A stretch of DNA of 64,000 bases from Kribbella italica (GTDB lineage Bacteria > Actinomycetota > Actinomycetes > Propionibacteriales > Kribbellaceae). The notes under the pieces are model-generated. The model searched no databases. It was not told the origin of the DNA and saw only the letters and a list, made by a program, of their open reading frames with translations. Below, piece after piece: positions 8,061 to 16,453 of the stretch (positions are counted from its first letter, which is position 1; each line of letters begins with the position of its first letter). The DNA lies in the NCBI RefSeq assembly GCF_014205135.1, contig NZ_JACHMY010000001.1:2604001-2668000 (forward strand), written 5' to 3'. The position numbers were made by a program, and so were the translations under genes.

Positions 8061-8891
8061 ATGTCAATCCGTCGAGTCACTGCTCTGGTCGCCACCAGCC
8101 TGCTGGCGGCCGGGGTCCCTGTGGCCGCCGCCGGGAGCGCGCAGGCCAAGCCGACCGCCAACGCCACGGTGTCGGTGCTGCACGCGGTGCCCGGTCCGAC
8201 CGTCGACGTCTATGCCAACGGCAAGGCGCTGCTGACGGACTTCAAGCCCGGTACGCTCACCGACCCGGTCAAACTGCCCGAAGGCACCTACGACCTCAAG
8301 GTGACCGCGGCCGGTGCCGGTGCGGGCGGCGCGGCCGTCATCCAGGCGAACAACGTCGAGGTCCCCGGTGGCGCCAACATCACCGTCGTCGCCCACCTGA
8401 GCGCGGCCGGCAAGCCGGTCCTCACGCCGTACGTGAACGACACGTCGAAGCTCGGCGCCGGGAAGGCGCGGGTGACCGTTCGGCACGACGCCGCGGCACC
8501 CGCCGTCGACGTCCGCGCCGGTGGCGAGCCGGTCTTCAAGGGGCTGACGAACCCCAAGGAGGCGAAGGCCGATCTGCCGGCCGGCACGGTCAAGGCCGAC
8601 GTCACGCTCGCCGGTACGTCGACCGTCGCGATCGGCCCCGCCGACCTGAACCTCAAGGAAGGCACGAACACGATCGTGTACGCCTGGGGCAGCGCGTCCG
8701 GCAAGAACCTGAAGCTCGCCGTCCAGACCATCTCCGGGCTGCACGGCAACCCGAGCGGCATCCCGGGCGGTACCGGTGGTCAGGCCGCCGAGAGCGGTGT
8801 CCCGGTGTGGCTGATGGGTGCGCTCGGACTGGTTGCGCTCGGTGTCCTCGCGACCGGTACGGCGGCAGTTCGGGGGCGTGCGCGGTCGTGA
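8061..8891 (+). CDS. DUF4397 surface protein with C-terminal membrane anchor
   Basis: 276 residues. The Sec signal peptide (SIRRVTALVATSLLAAGVPVAAAGSAQA) is cut near 29. Two DUF4397 beta-sandwich repeats follow: VSVLHAVPGPTVDVYANGKALL and, further on, VTVRHDAAAPAVDVRAGGEPVF, each with the LPAGTY/LPAGTV signature. A glycine-rich linker, one membrane helix (about 249-268) and a basic tail RGRARS resemble a sorting signal, but no LPxTG is present. AGGAGG precedes the ATG. Its stop overlaps the sortase start (GTGA), so the two are translated together. Likely a structural or adhesive cell-surface protein. Confidence 0.82.
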   Translation: MSIRRVTALVATSLLAAGVPVAAAGSAQAKPTANATVSVLHAVPGPTVDVYANGKALLTDFKPGTLTDPVKLPEGTYDLKVTAAGAGAGGAAVIQANNVEVPGGANITVVAHLSAAGKPVLTPYVNDTSKLGAGKARVTVRHDAAAPAVDVRAGGEPVFKGLTNPKEAKADLPAGTVKADVTLAGTSTVAIGPADLNLKEGTNTIVYAWGSASGKNLKLAVQTISGLHGNPSGIPGGTGGQAAESGVPVWLMGALGLVALGVLATGTAAVRGRARS

Positions 8892-9571
8892 TTCGCGTTC
8901 GTGGTGCGGCCATCCTCGCGATGGCCGCACTGGCCGCTTCCCTCCTGGCCGGCTGCGGAGCCTCCGAGTCAGGCTCCGCAGCCGCCCCGGACGAGCGGGC
9001 GGAGTCCTCCGGACCGGCCGTGGGCGAATCACCCCCCAGCCCCACCCGGTCCGCGACCCCGTCCGCTCCCCGGACTCCCTCGGGCATTCGCACCAGGGCA
9101 GCCGACCTGCCGACGCTCGCCGAGGGTCCTCAACCCAACCGCCTGCAGATCGGCTCGGCCGATCTCGACATCCCGGTACTCGCCGTGGGCGTCGCGAAGG
9201 ACGGGCAGATGGAGCTCCCCCCGAACCCGAACACCATCGGCTGGTACCGGTTCGGTCCCGCACCCGGCGACCAGCGCGGCTCGGTGGTCCTCGGGGGCCA
9301 TCTCGACAGCAAGGAGTACGGCAAGGGACCGCTCGTCCGGCTGAGCGAACTCGAGCCCGGCGACTCGGTCACGGTCCGGTCGAGCAACGACTCCGTCGCG
9401 ACCTACCGGGTGGAGAAGGTGGAGGATGTCCGCAAGACCGCACTGGCCCTCGGCCAGGTCTTCGACCGCGGCAGCGAACCCCGGCTGCGGATCGTCACCT
9501 GCGGTGGGCCCTACGACCGCGACGGAGGTGGTTACCGCGACAACCTGGTCGTCACCGCCGTACCAGTCTGA
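8888..9571 (+). CDS. Class F sortase, lipoprotein-anchored
   Basis: 227 residues from GTG 8888, overlapping the previous stop by 4 bp. A lipobox (LAGC, C23) and a Ser/Pro/Thr-rich linker to about 70 precede the sortase barrel. Catalytic residues are visible in order: H138 in VVLGGHLDS, C205 in RIVTCGGPYD and R217 in GGYRDN, the set needed for transpeptidation. The short form and the TCGGPYD motif match class F enzymes of Actinobacteria, whose substrates are largely unknown. The co-translated DUF4397 protein is the obvious candidate substrate or partner. Confidence 0.88.
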   Translation: MIRVRGAAILAMAALAASLLAGCGASESGSAAAPDERAESSGPAVGESPPSPTRSATPSAPRTPSGIRTRAADLPTLAEGPQPNRLQIGSADLDIPVLAVGVAKDGQMELPPNPNTIGWYRFGPAPGDQRGSVVLGGHLDSKEYGKGPLVRLSELEPGDSVTVRSSNDSVATYRVEKVEDVRKTALALGQVFDRGSEPRLRIVTCGGPYDRDGGGYRDNLVVTAVPV

Positions 9572-9683
9572 ACGCAACAGATCGAGCCCCCGTTGGCAGG
9601 AGTCAGGGCAACAGTGAACCCAGTGCACAGGCGGTCCCGGTGACCTTTCGCTCGAACGGACGGCACTCGCCCACGGAGTTCGC

Positions 9684-9689
9684 TAGAGT
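9684..9689 (+). promoter_or_regulatory. Possible leaderless -10 box of sigma gene
   Basis: TAGAGT lies exactly 7 nt before GTG 9697, and the region has no ribosome site at normal spacing. Same layout as the box at 561-566. Confidence 0.4.
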
Positions 9690-9696
9690 TCCGGCC

Positions 9697-10272
9697 GTGA
9701 GCACAAGTGCCGCGGGTTCACCTTCGCCGAGTGATATCGCGAAGGCCTTCGCGGAGGGTCGCGAGGAGAGTCTCGCCGATGCCTACCGGCAATGGTCGGC
9801 CCTGGTGTTCACCCTTGCGTTCAAGGCGCTCGGCAACCGCACCGACGCCGAGGACATCACCCAGCAGGTCTTCGTCTCGGCCTGGCGGAGCCGCGCGACG
9901 TTCGATCCCGCGACCGGCCAGTTCGGCGCCTGGTTGACCGGAATCACGCGGCACCGGATCGCCGACCGGCTGTCCGCCCGAAGTCGCGACCACCGCAACA
10001 CCGAAGCCGCCGCGGCGCTCGTGAACAGCGAGGCCGCGGCGGACAAGGTCGATCAGGACACGGTGGATCGGGTCCTGCTCGCCGACGAACTGGCCAAGAT
10101 CGATGACCCACGACGAACCATCCTTTGGCTCGCCTTCTACGAAGACCAGGCATATCCGCAGATCGCCGACCAACTGGCCCTGCCGCTCGGCACCGTCAAG
10201 AGTCACGTACGGCGGGGCCTGCTGCAACTGCGCGACCGACTGAAGGAGGTGAAGGGTGACGACGCATCTTGA
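9697..10272 (+). CDS. ECF RNA polymerase sigma factor (SigK-like)
   Basis: 191 residues from GTG 9697. Region 2 is ADAYRQWSALVFTLAFKALGNRTDAEDITQQVFVSAW, with the region 2.4 RATFDPATGQFGAWLTGI helix. Region 4 is IADQLALPLGTVKSHVRRGLLQLRDRL. Both are typical of ECF19/SigK-type factors. The next gene overlaps it by 17 bp and encodes an RskA-like anti-sigma factor, which fixes the pairing. It probably drives an envelope or redox-stress regulon that may include the upstream DUF4397-sortase pair. The start has a leaderless-type -10 box; an upstream GTG at 9643 is less likely. Confidence 0.88.
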   Translation: MSTSAAGSPSPSDIAKAFAEGREESLADAYRQWSALVFTLAFKALGNRTDAEDITQQVFVSAWRSRATFDPATGQFGAWLTGITRHRIADRLSARSRDHRNTEAAAALVNSEAAADKVDQDTVDRVLLADELAKIDDPRRTILWLAFYEDQAYPQIADQLALPLGTVKSHVRRGLLQLRDRLKEVKGDDAS

Positions 10273-11032
10273 GGACGAGCAGCTCGCCCAGTGGGTCCTC
10301 GACGACCAGACACCGGACACCGCCGCCGCCACTCATCTCCAGCTCTGCGCCCGGTGCCGCGAGAGCTACGCGGAGCTGCAGGAGATCGCCCGGCTCAGCA
10401 AGCGGCTGCCTCGGCTCGAGCAGCCGCCGAGCGAGCTGTGGGGTCAGATCAACGCCGAGCTGGGCCTGGAGACCGGACCGGTTCCTGGCACCGACCTTCG
10501 CGAGGACGGACGGCAGGAACCGACTGCGCTCCGTCCGGCTTCGCCCGAGCGCACGAACCCGTCGCCCGCGAGGCATCCCGAGGTCCGGCGCTTTCGGTGG
10601 AGGGCCTTGGCTGTCGCCGCGACGGTCGCTGCCGTCCTGGGAGCCGGCGCCGGGGTTGCCGGCACGCTGCTGGCAACCCGTGACGACACCAAAGCCCCAG
10701 TGGCCGAGACCATGATCAGGCTGACGCCACTCGCCGGCCAGTCCGGCGACGGCAACGCCGACTTGATCCGGGAGAACACCGGCGACCGCCTCAAGGTCGA
10801 AGCTTCGGGGCTGGGCGCCGGTCAGGGCTTCTACGAGGTCTGGATGATCAATGAAGACGGCAAGCGAATGGTGTCGCTCGGCGTACTCAATCCGCAGACC
10901 GGAGGGACCTTCACGATCCCGCAGGACCTGACCCAGCAGGGCTATCGGATCGTCGACATCTCACTGGAGCCGAACGACGGCAATCCCGAACACTCACGCG
11001 CCAGCATCATCCGGGGGACGCTTCCCGGCTGA
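10256..11032 (+). CDS. Anti-sigma-K factor RskA-like membrane protein
   Basis: 258 residues. The N-terminal zinc-binding anti-sigma (ZAS) motif H27-LQL-C31-AR-C34 binds the cognate sigma factor. A single membrane helix (about 116-140) leads to an extracytoplasmic RskA domain from about 150, with FYEVWMINEDGKRMVSLGVL and IVDISLEPNDGNPEHS, the family signature. Regulated proteolysis normally releases the sigma factor. It overlaps the sigma gene by 17 bp, a mark of stoichiometric co-translation. Its 3' end overlaps the 3' end of the opposing marR gene by 39 bp. Confidence 0.92.
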   Translation: MTTHLEDEQLAQWVLDDQTPDTAAATHLQLCARCRESYAELQEIARLSKRLPRLEQPPSELWGQINAELGLETGPVPGTDLREDGRQEPTALRPASPERTNPSPARHPEVRRFRWRALAVAATVAAVLGAGAGVAGTLLATRDDTKAPVAETMIRLTPLAGQSGDGNADLIRENTGDRLKVEASGLGAGQGFYEVWMINEDGKRMVSLGVLNPQTGGTFTIPQDLTQQGYRIVDISLEPNDGNPEHSRASIIRGTLPG

Positions 11033-11539
11033 GGCCGGCCGGGGACGATGCCGCATCTCGCCGTCGAGCTCTTCCCGATAGGCCCGGTACGACGCGATGG
11101 TGGCCGCGAGGTAACGCTTCACGACGTCCAGGTCTTCCGGGGTGAACGCCGCGGTGGCCGCCCGGTGGTGGCGTCCCAGTGGGGTGAAGAACTGCCCGGC
11201 GAGCTCCAGCCCCGGCTCGGCGTACCGGACGATGACCCGGCGACGGTCGGTGGGGTCGCGCTCCCGGCGGACATGACCGTCGCGTTCGAGGCGGTCCAGC
11301 AAGGTGGTGACGGTCCCGGTCGTCAGGCCGAGCTCGGCGGCCAGGGCGCCCGCGGTCATCGGCGTCTCGGCGGGCGCGACCAGGATCCGGATCAGGGCCT
11401 CGACATCGGTGCCGTGGATCCCGTGGCGCTGAGCGAAGACGTGGCCGATCCGCTGGCCCTCGGCCACGAGCGTCTGGACCAGACCGACGAGTTCGTCCCG
11501 TCCACCGGCGGCCTGAGCACCCGGCTTGCCTTCAGTCAC
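10994..11539 (-). CDS. MarR family transcriptional regulator
   Basis: 181 residues from GTG 11539, chosen because TAGGAG sits a few bases upstream; a longer start at 11566 would lie in the operator. Winged HTH: TAGALAAELGLTTGTVTTLLDRLERDGHVRRERDPTDRRRVIVRYAE, the diagnostic DxRxxxV wing. Flanking helices dimerise. It is divergent from the MMPL exporter at 11610, with two dyads between the starts, so it likely represses the exporter until a toxic ligand binds. The C-terminal tail runs antisense through the end of rskA. Confidence 0.9.
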   Translation of the reverse strand: MTEGKPGAQAAGGRDELVGLVQTLVAEGQRIGHVFAQRHGIHGTDVEALIRILVAPAETPMTAGALAAELGLTTGTVTTLLDRLERDGHVRRERDPTDRRRVIVRYAEPGLELAGQFFTPLGRHHRAATAAFTPEDLDVVKRYLAATIASYRAYREELDGEMRHRPRPASAGKRPPDDAGA

Positions 11540-11553
11540 TCCATCTCCTAATG

Positions 11554-11584
11554 TCTTGATTGCCAAGATACTCGTTTATCGAGT
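11554..11584. promoter_or_regulatory. Tandem 5-5-5 dyads between marR and MMPL gene
   Basis: TCTTG-ATTGC-CAAGA at 11554-11568 and ACTCG-TTTAT-CGAGT at 11570-11584. Both are perfect 5-bp repeats with 5-bp spacers, and their centres are 16 bp apart. The first is the better MarR-type site; both fall in the only gap between the divergent genes. Confidence 0.55.
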
Positions 11585-11609
11585 CTTTAGCAGCTGCCGA
11601 GGAGTTCCC

Positions 11610-13685
11610 GTGCCAGGTTCAGGCTTCTTCCTGCGATCCCGACGCGTCGCCGCCCTGTTGGTGCTGGGCGGCCTGGCGCTGGCTACGCTAACCCTCCTGA
11701 GTCCCGCCGCGGAGGAGGCCGAGCCCAGATCGGCGACCGGTCTGTCCACCTCGGCCGCCGAATCGGCGCAGGCCCAGCAATTGCGCGAGCAACTTCCAGG
11801 CGCCGACCAGTCCTCGGCCCTGATCGTCTTCAGCCGGCCGGACCAGGGCGTGCTGACCGCGGCGGACCAGGCCGCCTCCCGCGAAGCGTCCGCCGCGGTC
11901 GGCGTCAAAGTACCGGTGCAGCTCTCCGAGGACCGGAAGGTCGGGCTCGCGGTCCTGCCGTTGCCCGGCGGCGATGACGAGCAGCTGTCCGAGACTGTGG
12001 ACAAGCTCCGTGACGATTTCAAGAGCCTGCCCGACGGCTTGCAGGCCTCGGTGACCGGCCCGGCGGCCTTCACCACGGACCTGACCAGAGTCTTCGACGG
12101 TGCGGACACCCGACTCATCCTGGTGACGGCCTGCGTTGTGGCCTTGCTGCTGCTCCTCACCTATCGCAGTCCAGGGCTGGTTCTGATCCCCTTGGTCGTG
12201 GTCGCTCTCACCGAGCAGGTCACCACCGGTCTCTCGGAGCAGCTACTCTCCCGGCTCGGCATCCCGGGCGGCGGACAGGTCTCCGGGATCGTCAGCGTGC
12301 TGGTCTTCGGCGCGGCGACCGACTACGCGCTGCTGCTGATCGCGCGCTACCGGGAGGTCTTGCGGGCCGAAGAGCGCCCCTTGGAAGCGATGCGGATCGC
12401 CGTACGGCGAGTGGCCGAGCCGATCCTGGCCAGTGGCGGAACGGTCGTCTGTGCGCTGGCCCTACTACTGCTGGCCAGCACCGAGACGCTGCAGGGGATC
12501 GCCATCGGCTGCATCATCGGCATCGTCCTGGCGATCGTCTCGAGCCTGATCGTGCTGCCCGCGGCGCTGGTGCTGTTCGGCCGCGGGATCTTCTGGCCGT
12601 TCGTTCCCCGGGTCGGCGATCCGGCGACCGAGGGCAAGGTCTGGGGACGGCTCGGCGTTCTGGTGGCTCGACGGCCCGCGATCGTCCTTACGGTGGCCGG
12701 CCTCCTGCTGGCCGGTATGGCCGCCGGGACCTTCGGCGTCCGCACCGGCCTGGCCCAGAACGACCAGTTCCGGGTCGAGCCCGAGGCGGTCAGCGGCGCC
12801 AAGATCCTCGCCGAAGCCTTCCCGGCCGGCGCCACCGAGCCGATCACGGTGATCGGCCCGGTCGGCGACGCGGACGCGATGGCCCGGACCATCCGGCAGA
12901 TCGACGGAGTTGCCGAGGTCCGGCCCGGCGATCGAAACGGCCAGCTGGCCGAGTACGACGTGATCTTGTCGTCCGAGCCCGGCACCGAGGCCTCGATCTC
13001 CGTGGTCCGGAACCTTCGCAGTCAACTCGACCAGGTCAGCGACCAGGTCCTGGTCGGTGGCGGGCCGGCCGAAAGCCTCGACGTCCAGGAAGCCGACCAG
13101 CGTGACCGGCTGCTCATCATGCCGCTGATCCTGCTCCTGGTCGGCGCGGTGCTGGTCGCCGTACTGCGGTCCGTCCTCGCGCCGATCCTCCTGTTGCTGA
13201 CCGTGGTCGTGTCCTTCTTCGCCAGCTTCGGCGCGAGCTGGCTGGTGTTCGACCACCTGCTGAACTTCCCGGCGCTCGACGGGTCGGTCATCCTGCTGTC
13301 GTTCCTCTTCCTGGTCGCCCTCGGCGTCGACTACAACATCTTCCTCAGCACCCGCGCGCGGGAGGAAGCCCGCACCGACGGCACCCGGCAAGGCATGGCC
13401 ACCGCGCTGCGCGTGACCGGCGGAGTCATCACCAGCGCGGGCCTGCTGCTTGCCGCCGTCTTCGCCGTACTGGGCGTCCTGCCGCTGATCACCCTGACGC
13501 AGATCGGAATCATCGTCTGCATCGGCGTACTGCTCGACACCTTGCTGGTCCGGACCGTGGTCGTCCCTGCTCTGGCTTTCCTCCTCGGCGACAGGTTCTG
13601 GTGGCCCAGCAGACCCCAAGGACACCCCACCGAAACCGACTCGACCAAGGGCCCAGAGCACGAAAGGCAGGCCGTACAGCTGTAG
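11610..13685 (+). CDS. MMPL family membrane transporter
   Basis: 691 residues from GTG 11610 (GAGGAG 6 nt upstream). Twelve or so membrane helices sit in two halves, each with an external loop: TM1 at about 8-30, a periplasmic loop with the ALIVFSRPDQ strand and QASVTGPAAFTTDL, helices to about 320, then the second loop, which includes VEPEAVSGAKILAEAFPAG. The GAATDYALLLIARYREVLR and VALGVDYNIFLSTRAREEA motifs are the RND/MMPL proton-relay Asp-Tyr pairs. Such proteins export lipids, siderophores or drugs. The divergent MarR gene suggests substrate-induced efflux. Confidence 0.9.
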   Translation: MPGSGFFLRSRRVAALLVLGGLALATLTLLSPAAEEAEPRSATGLSTSAAESAQAQQLREQLPGADQSSALIVFSRPDQGVLTAADQAASREASAAVGVKVPVQLSEDRKVGLAVLPLPGGDDEQLSETVDKLRDDFKSLPDGLQASVTGPAAFTTDLTRVFDGADTRLILVTACVVALLLLLTYRSPGLVLIPLVVVALTEQVTTGLSEQLLSRLGIPGGGQVSGIVSVLVFGAATDYALLLIARYREVLRAEERPLEAMRIAVRRVAEPILASGGTVVCALALLLLASTETLQGIAIGCIIGIVLAIVSSLIVLPAALVLFGRGIFWPFVPRVGDPATEGKVWGRLGVLVARRPAIVLTVAGLLLAGMAAGTFGVRTGLAQNDQFRVEPEAVSGAKILAEAFPAGATEPITVIGPVGDADAMARTIRQIDGVAEVRPGDRNGQLAEYDVILSSEPGTEASISVVRNLRSQLDQVSDQVLVGGGPAESLDVQEADQRDRLLIMPLILLLVGAVLVAVLRSVLAPILLLLTVVVSFFASFGASWLVFDHLLNFPALDGSVILLSFLFLVALGVDYNIFLSTRAREEARTDGTRQGMATALRVTGGVITSAGLLLAAVFAVLGVLPLITLTQIGIIVCIGVLLDTLLVRTVVVPALAFLLGDRFWWPSRPQGHPTETDSTKGPEHERQAVQL

Positions 13686-13740
13686 GAGTCGCCTGCGTTC
13701 GGAATGCGCCGAAACCGATGCAGCGTGTCATCGTAGACAG

Positions 13741-14673
13741 GTGCCTGACCCAGCTGCCGCCGCAGACCAGGCCACACCGGAGCCGGTGTGGCCTGTCGGT
13801 CAGGTAGCGGCTGCCCTGGGGATCCCGGCGGTGACGATCCGGAGCTGGGAGCGTCGCTACCAGATGGAGCCTGCGCACCGCAGTCGCGGGTTGCATCGGC
13901 GCTACACCCAGACCGACATCGCCCGGCTACGCCGGATGCAACTGTTGATCCAGCAGGGCGCACCGCCTGGCGACGCCGCTCGGCTGAGCGCGGCGGACGG
14001 TCCGCCGGAGGCGATCGACGAGACCTCGGGCTCGATCGAACTGGCGGCGCTCCTGCGCGAAGCCGACGCGCTGCGCATCACCGCGCTCGATCTTCTGCTC
14101 GACGGATCACTCATGCGGCTCGGTGTGAGCCGCACCTGGACCGAGCTCGTCGCACCGGCGTTGCGCACGCTGGAAGATCGCTTCGAACGCCTGCAGGACT
14201 GCACCGACGTGGAACTCGTGCTGGCCCGGTCGTTCGAGGACGCGCTGGGACGGTACTTGAGCGGTCGCCGGCCCCGGCACGACGGACAGCATCCGATCCT
14301 GCTGGTGTCCTGCCCACAGGATCGCCACACGTTGCCGCTCGCAGTACTCCGGGCGGTTCTTCTGGAGCAATCCCACCCGGTCCTCACCCTGGGACCCGAC
14401 GCGGGCGCGCCGGCGATCGTGGCGGCAGCGTCCAGAACCAGCCCCAGGGTCGTGGTGCTGTGGTCGATGCGGAGGCAAGCCGGCCAAGCCGCACTCCGCT
14501 CCCAGCTGACTGGGCAAGGATTCACGGTCGAGGCAGCCGGCCCCGGCTGGCCGCGGGCGGCCAGAACGCTGATCGGTCTGGAGCAGGCCGCTGAACGGCT
14601 GACGCGCAGCGACCCTGAGATCGGCCCAAAGTTGTGCAACGACGCCTCGACCCCGGAATCGGTCCTACAGTAG
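13741..14673 (+). CDS. MerR-type regulator with degenerate cobalamin-binding-like domain
   Basis: 310 residues. MerR HTH at about 17-70 (VGQVAAALGIPAVTIRSWERRY, then GLHRRYTQTDIARLRRMQLLI). The rest has the CarH/LitR layout: a four-helix cap (90-180) and a Rossmann-like domain (HPILLVSCPQDRHTLPLAVLRAVLL). The cofactor motifs are altered. Cap motif W-x9-EH reads F148-x9-E158-L159, and ExHxxG reads D194-R-H196-TLP, keeping the axial His but not the Gly. Binding of B12 is therefore doubtful or changed. It is 78 bp upstream of qcrB on the same strand and may regulate it. GTG 13741 is the likely start, without a clear ribosome site. Confidence 0.75.
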   Translation: MPDPAAAADQATPEPVWPVGQVAAALGIPAVTIRSWERRYQMEPAHRSRGLHRRYTQTDIARLRRMQLLIQQGAPPGDAARLSAADGPPEAIDETSGSIELAALLREADALRITALDLLLDGSLMRLGVSRTWTELVAPALRTLEDRFERLQDCTDVELVLARSFEDALGRYLSGRRPRHDGQHPILLVSCPQDRHTLPLAVLRAVLLEQSHPVLTLGPDAGAPAIVAAASRTSPRVVVLWSMRRQAGQAALRSQLTGQGFTVEAAGPGWPRAARTLIGLEQAAERLTRSDPEIGPKLCNDASTPESVLQ

Positions 14674-14751
14674 CCACGAGACGATGCATCACTTTTGCAT
14701 AAGTTCTCGACGCGGACGACGGACGGCTCGGCCGACAGGACGAGGTTGATC

Positions 14752-16413
14752 ATGGCTCAGCAAGAACTACCCGGCGCGGTGCGCTGGCTCGACGACCGGG
14801 TCGGCATCGCCAAGCTGGGCAAGAAGAACCTGCGCAAGGTCTTCCCCGACCACTGGTCGTTCATGCTCGGCGAGATCGCGCTCTACAGCTTCATCATCCT
14901 GATCCTCACCGGGGTGTTCCTGAGCCTGTGGTTCCGGCCGTCGATGGCCGAGGTCGAGTACCAGGGTTCGTACAGCCTGCTCAAGGGCCTGCCGATGTCG
15001 GAGGCGTACGAGTCGACGCTGCGGATCTCCTTCGACATCCGCGGTGGTCTGCTGATGCGTCAGATCCACCACTGGGCCGCGGTCCTGTTCGTTGCCGCGA
15101 TGAGCGTCCACCTGTTGCGCATCTTCTTCACCGGCGCGTTCCGCAAGCCCCGCGAGATCAACTGGCTGATCGGCGTCGTGATGCTGTTCCTCGGTGTCGT
15201 CGAGGGCTTCATCGGGTACGGCCTCCCCGACGACCTGCTGTCCGGCACCGGCCTGCGGATCACCGAAGGCCTGGTCCTCGCCTCCCCCGTGATCGGGACC
15301 TGGCTGAGTTTCTTCATCTTCGGCGGCGAGTTCCCCGGCGACGAGTTCGTCTCCAGGTTCTACACCGTGCACGTGCTCCTGATCCCAGGGATCCTGCTGG
15401 CCCTGATCACCGTGCACCTGATGCTGGTCGTCTACCACAAACACACCCAGTTCCCCGGGCCCGGCCGGACCGAGAAGAACGTGGTCGGCTATCCCCTGCT
15501 GCCCGTGTACGCCGCCAAGGCCGGAGGCTTCTTCTTCGTCGTCTTCGGCGTGCTCGCGGTCATGGGCGCACTCCTGCAGATCAACCCGGTCTGGCTCTAC
15601 GGCCCCTACAACCCCGCCGAGGTCACCGCCGGCTCGCAACCCGACTGGTACATGGCCTGGCTCGACGGCGCCGTCCGCCTGATGCCCGGTATCGAGTCGG
15701 AGTTCTGGGGCGTCACGATCAGCTGGAACGTCGTCGTACCGGCGCTGCTGATGCCGCCGCTGTTCATCGGGTTCGTTGCCCTCTACCCCTTCATCGAGCA
15801 GTGGATCACCGGTGACCAACGCGAGCACCACCTGCTCGACCGGCCGCGCAACGTGCCGACCCGGACCGGTATCGGCGCCGGCATCATCACCTTCTACGGC
15901 GTGCTGTGGCTGAACAGCGGCAACGACCTGATCGCCACCCACTTCCACCTGTCCATCAACACCATCACCTGGGTCTGCCGCGTCCTGATCTTCGCCGGTC
16001 CGGTGATCGCGTTCTGGATCACCCGCCGGATCGCGCTCTCCCTGCAGCGCGCCGACCGCGAACGCGTCCTGCACGGCCTCGAGAGCGGCGTCATCACCCG
16101 GTCGCCCGACGGCCGGTACGCCGAGAAGCACACGCCGATCTCGCCGTACGAGAGCTACACCCTCACCGCCCACGAACAACGACCACCCTTCGAGGTCGGC
16201 CCGGCGACCGACGGCAACGGAGTCCCCGCACCCCGGCGCCGCCGCGACCGCGTCCGCGCCGCGATCGCCCGCTTCTACTTCGCGGACGTCGTACCGAAAC
16301 CGACCCGCCAGGAACTGGAAGCGGGTCACGCGCACGACGACAGTCCGGCCGGTACGCCGCAGCTCGACGCGACCTCCTCGCGCGGATCAGGAGGCGCACC
16401 GGATCCGGACTGA
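14752..16413 (+). CDS. qcrB: Cytochrome bc1 complex cytochrome b subunit (orphan QcrB)
   Basis: 553 residues. Diheme cytochrome b of the menaquinol-cytochrome c reductase. Heme ligands appear at H106/H120 (QIHHWAAVLF, SVHLLRIF) and H207/H222 (FYTVHVLL, ITVHLMLVVYHKH), and the quinol-oxidation motif PEWY is PDWY in QPDWYMAW, as in other actinobacteria. A long polar C-terminal tail (about 430-553) is typical of actinobacterial QcrB. Start ATG 14752 has an upstream GAGG. Neither qcrA, qcrC nor ctaE is adjacent, so this is a second or displaced copy. The preceding gene is a MerR-type sensor. Confidence 0.9.
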   Translation: MAQQELPGAVRWLDDRVGIAKLGKKNLRKVFPDHWSFMLGEIALYSFIILILTGVFLSLWFRPSMAEVEYQGSYSLLKGLPMSEAYESTLRISFDIRGGLLMRQIHHWAAVLFVAAMSVHLLRIFFTGAFRKPREINWLIGVVMLFLGVVEGFIGYGLPDDLLSGTGLRITEGLVLASPVIGTWLSFFIFGGEFPGDEFVSRFYTVHVLLIPGILLALITVHLMLVVYHKHTQFPGPGRTEKNVVGYPLLPVYAAKAGGFFFVVFGVLAVMGALLQINPVWLYGPYNPAEVTAGSQPDWYMAWLDGAVRLMPGIESEFWGVTISWNVVVPALLMPPLFIGFVALYPFIEQWITGDQREHHLLDRPRNVPTRTGIGAGIITFYGVLWLNSGNDLIATHFHLSINTITWVCRVLIFAGPVIAFWITRRIALSLQRADRERVLHGLESGVITRSPDGRYAEKHTPISPYESYTLTAHEQRPPFEVGPATDGNGVPAPRRRRDRVRAAIARFYFADVVPKPTRQELEAGHAHDDSPAGTPQLDATSSRGSGGAPDPD

Positions 16414-16453
16414 CCATCGCGGCGGTCGTCCGGCCGGTACAGCCGTCCTGCGG

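Noticed and set aside
13675..13684. TACAGCTGTA palindrome at the end of the MMPL gene
   Set aside because: A short palindrome of this size is expected by chance and most of it lies in coding sequence; no supporting context.
14767..16335. 522-codon antisense frame across qcrB
   Set aside because: Composition of a GC-rich shadow; qcrB motifs are complete on the other strand.
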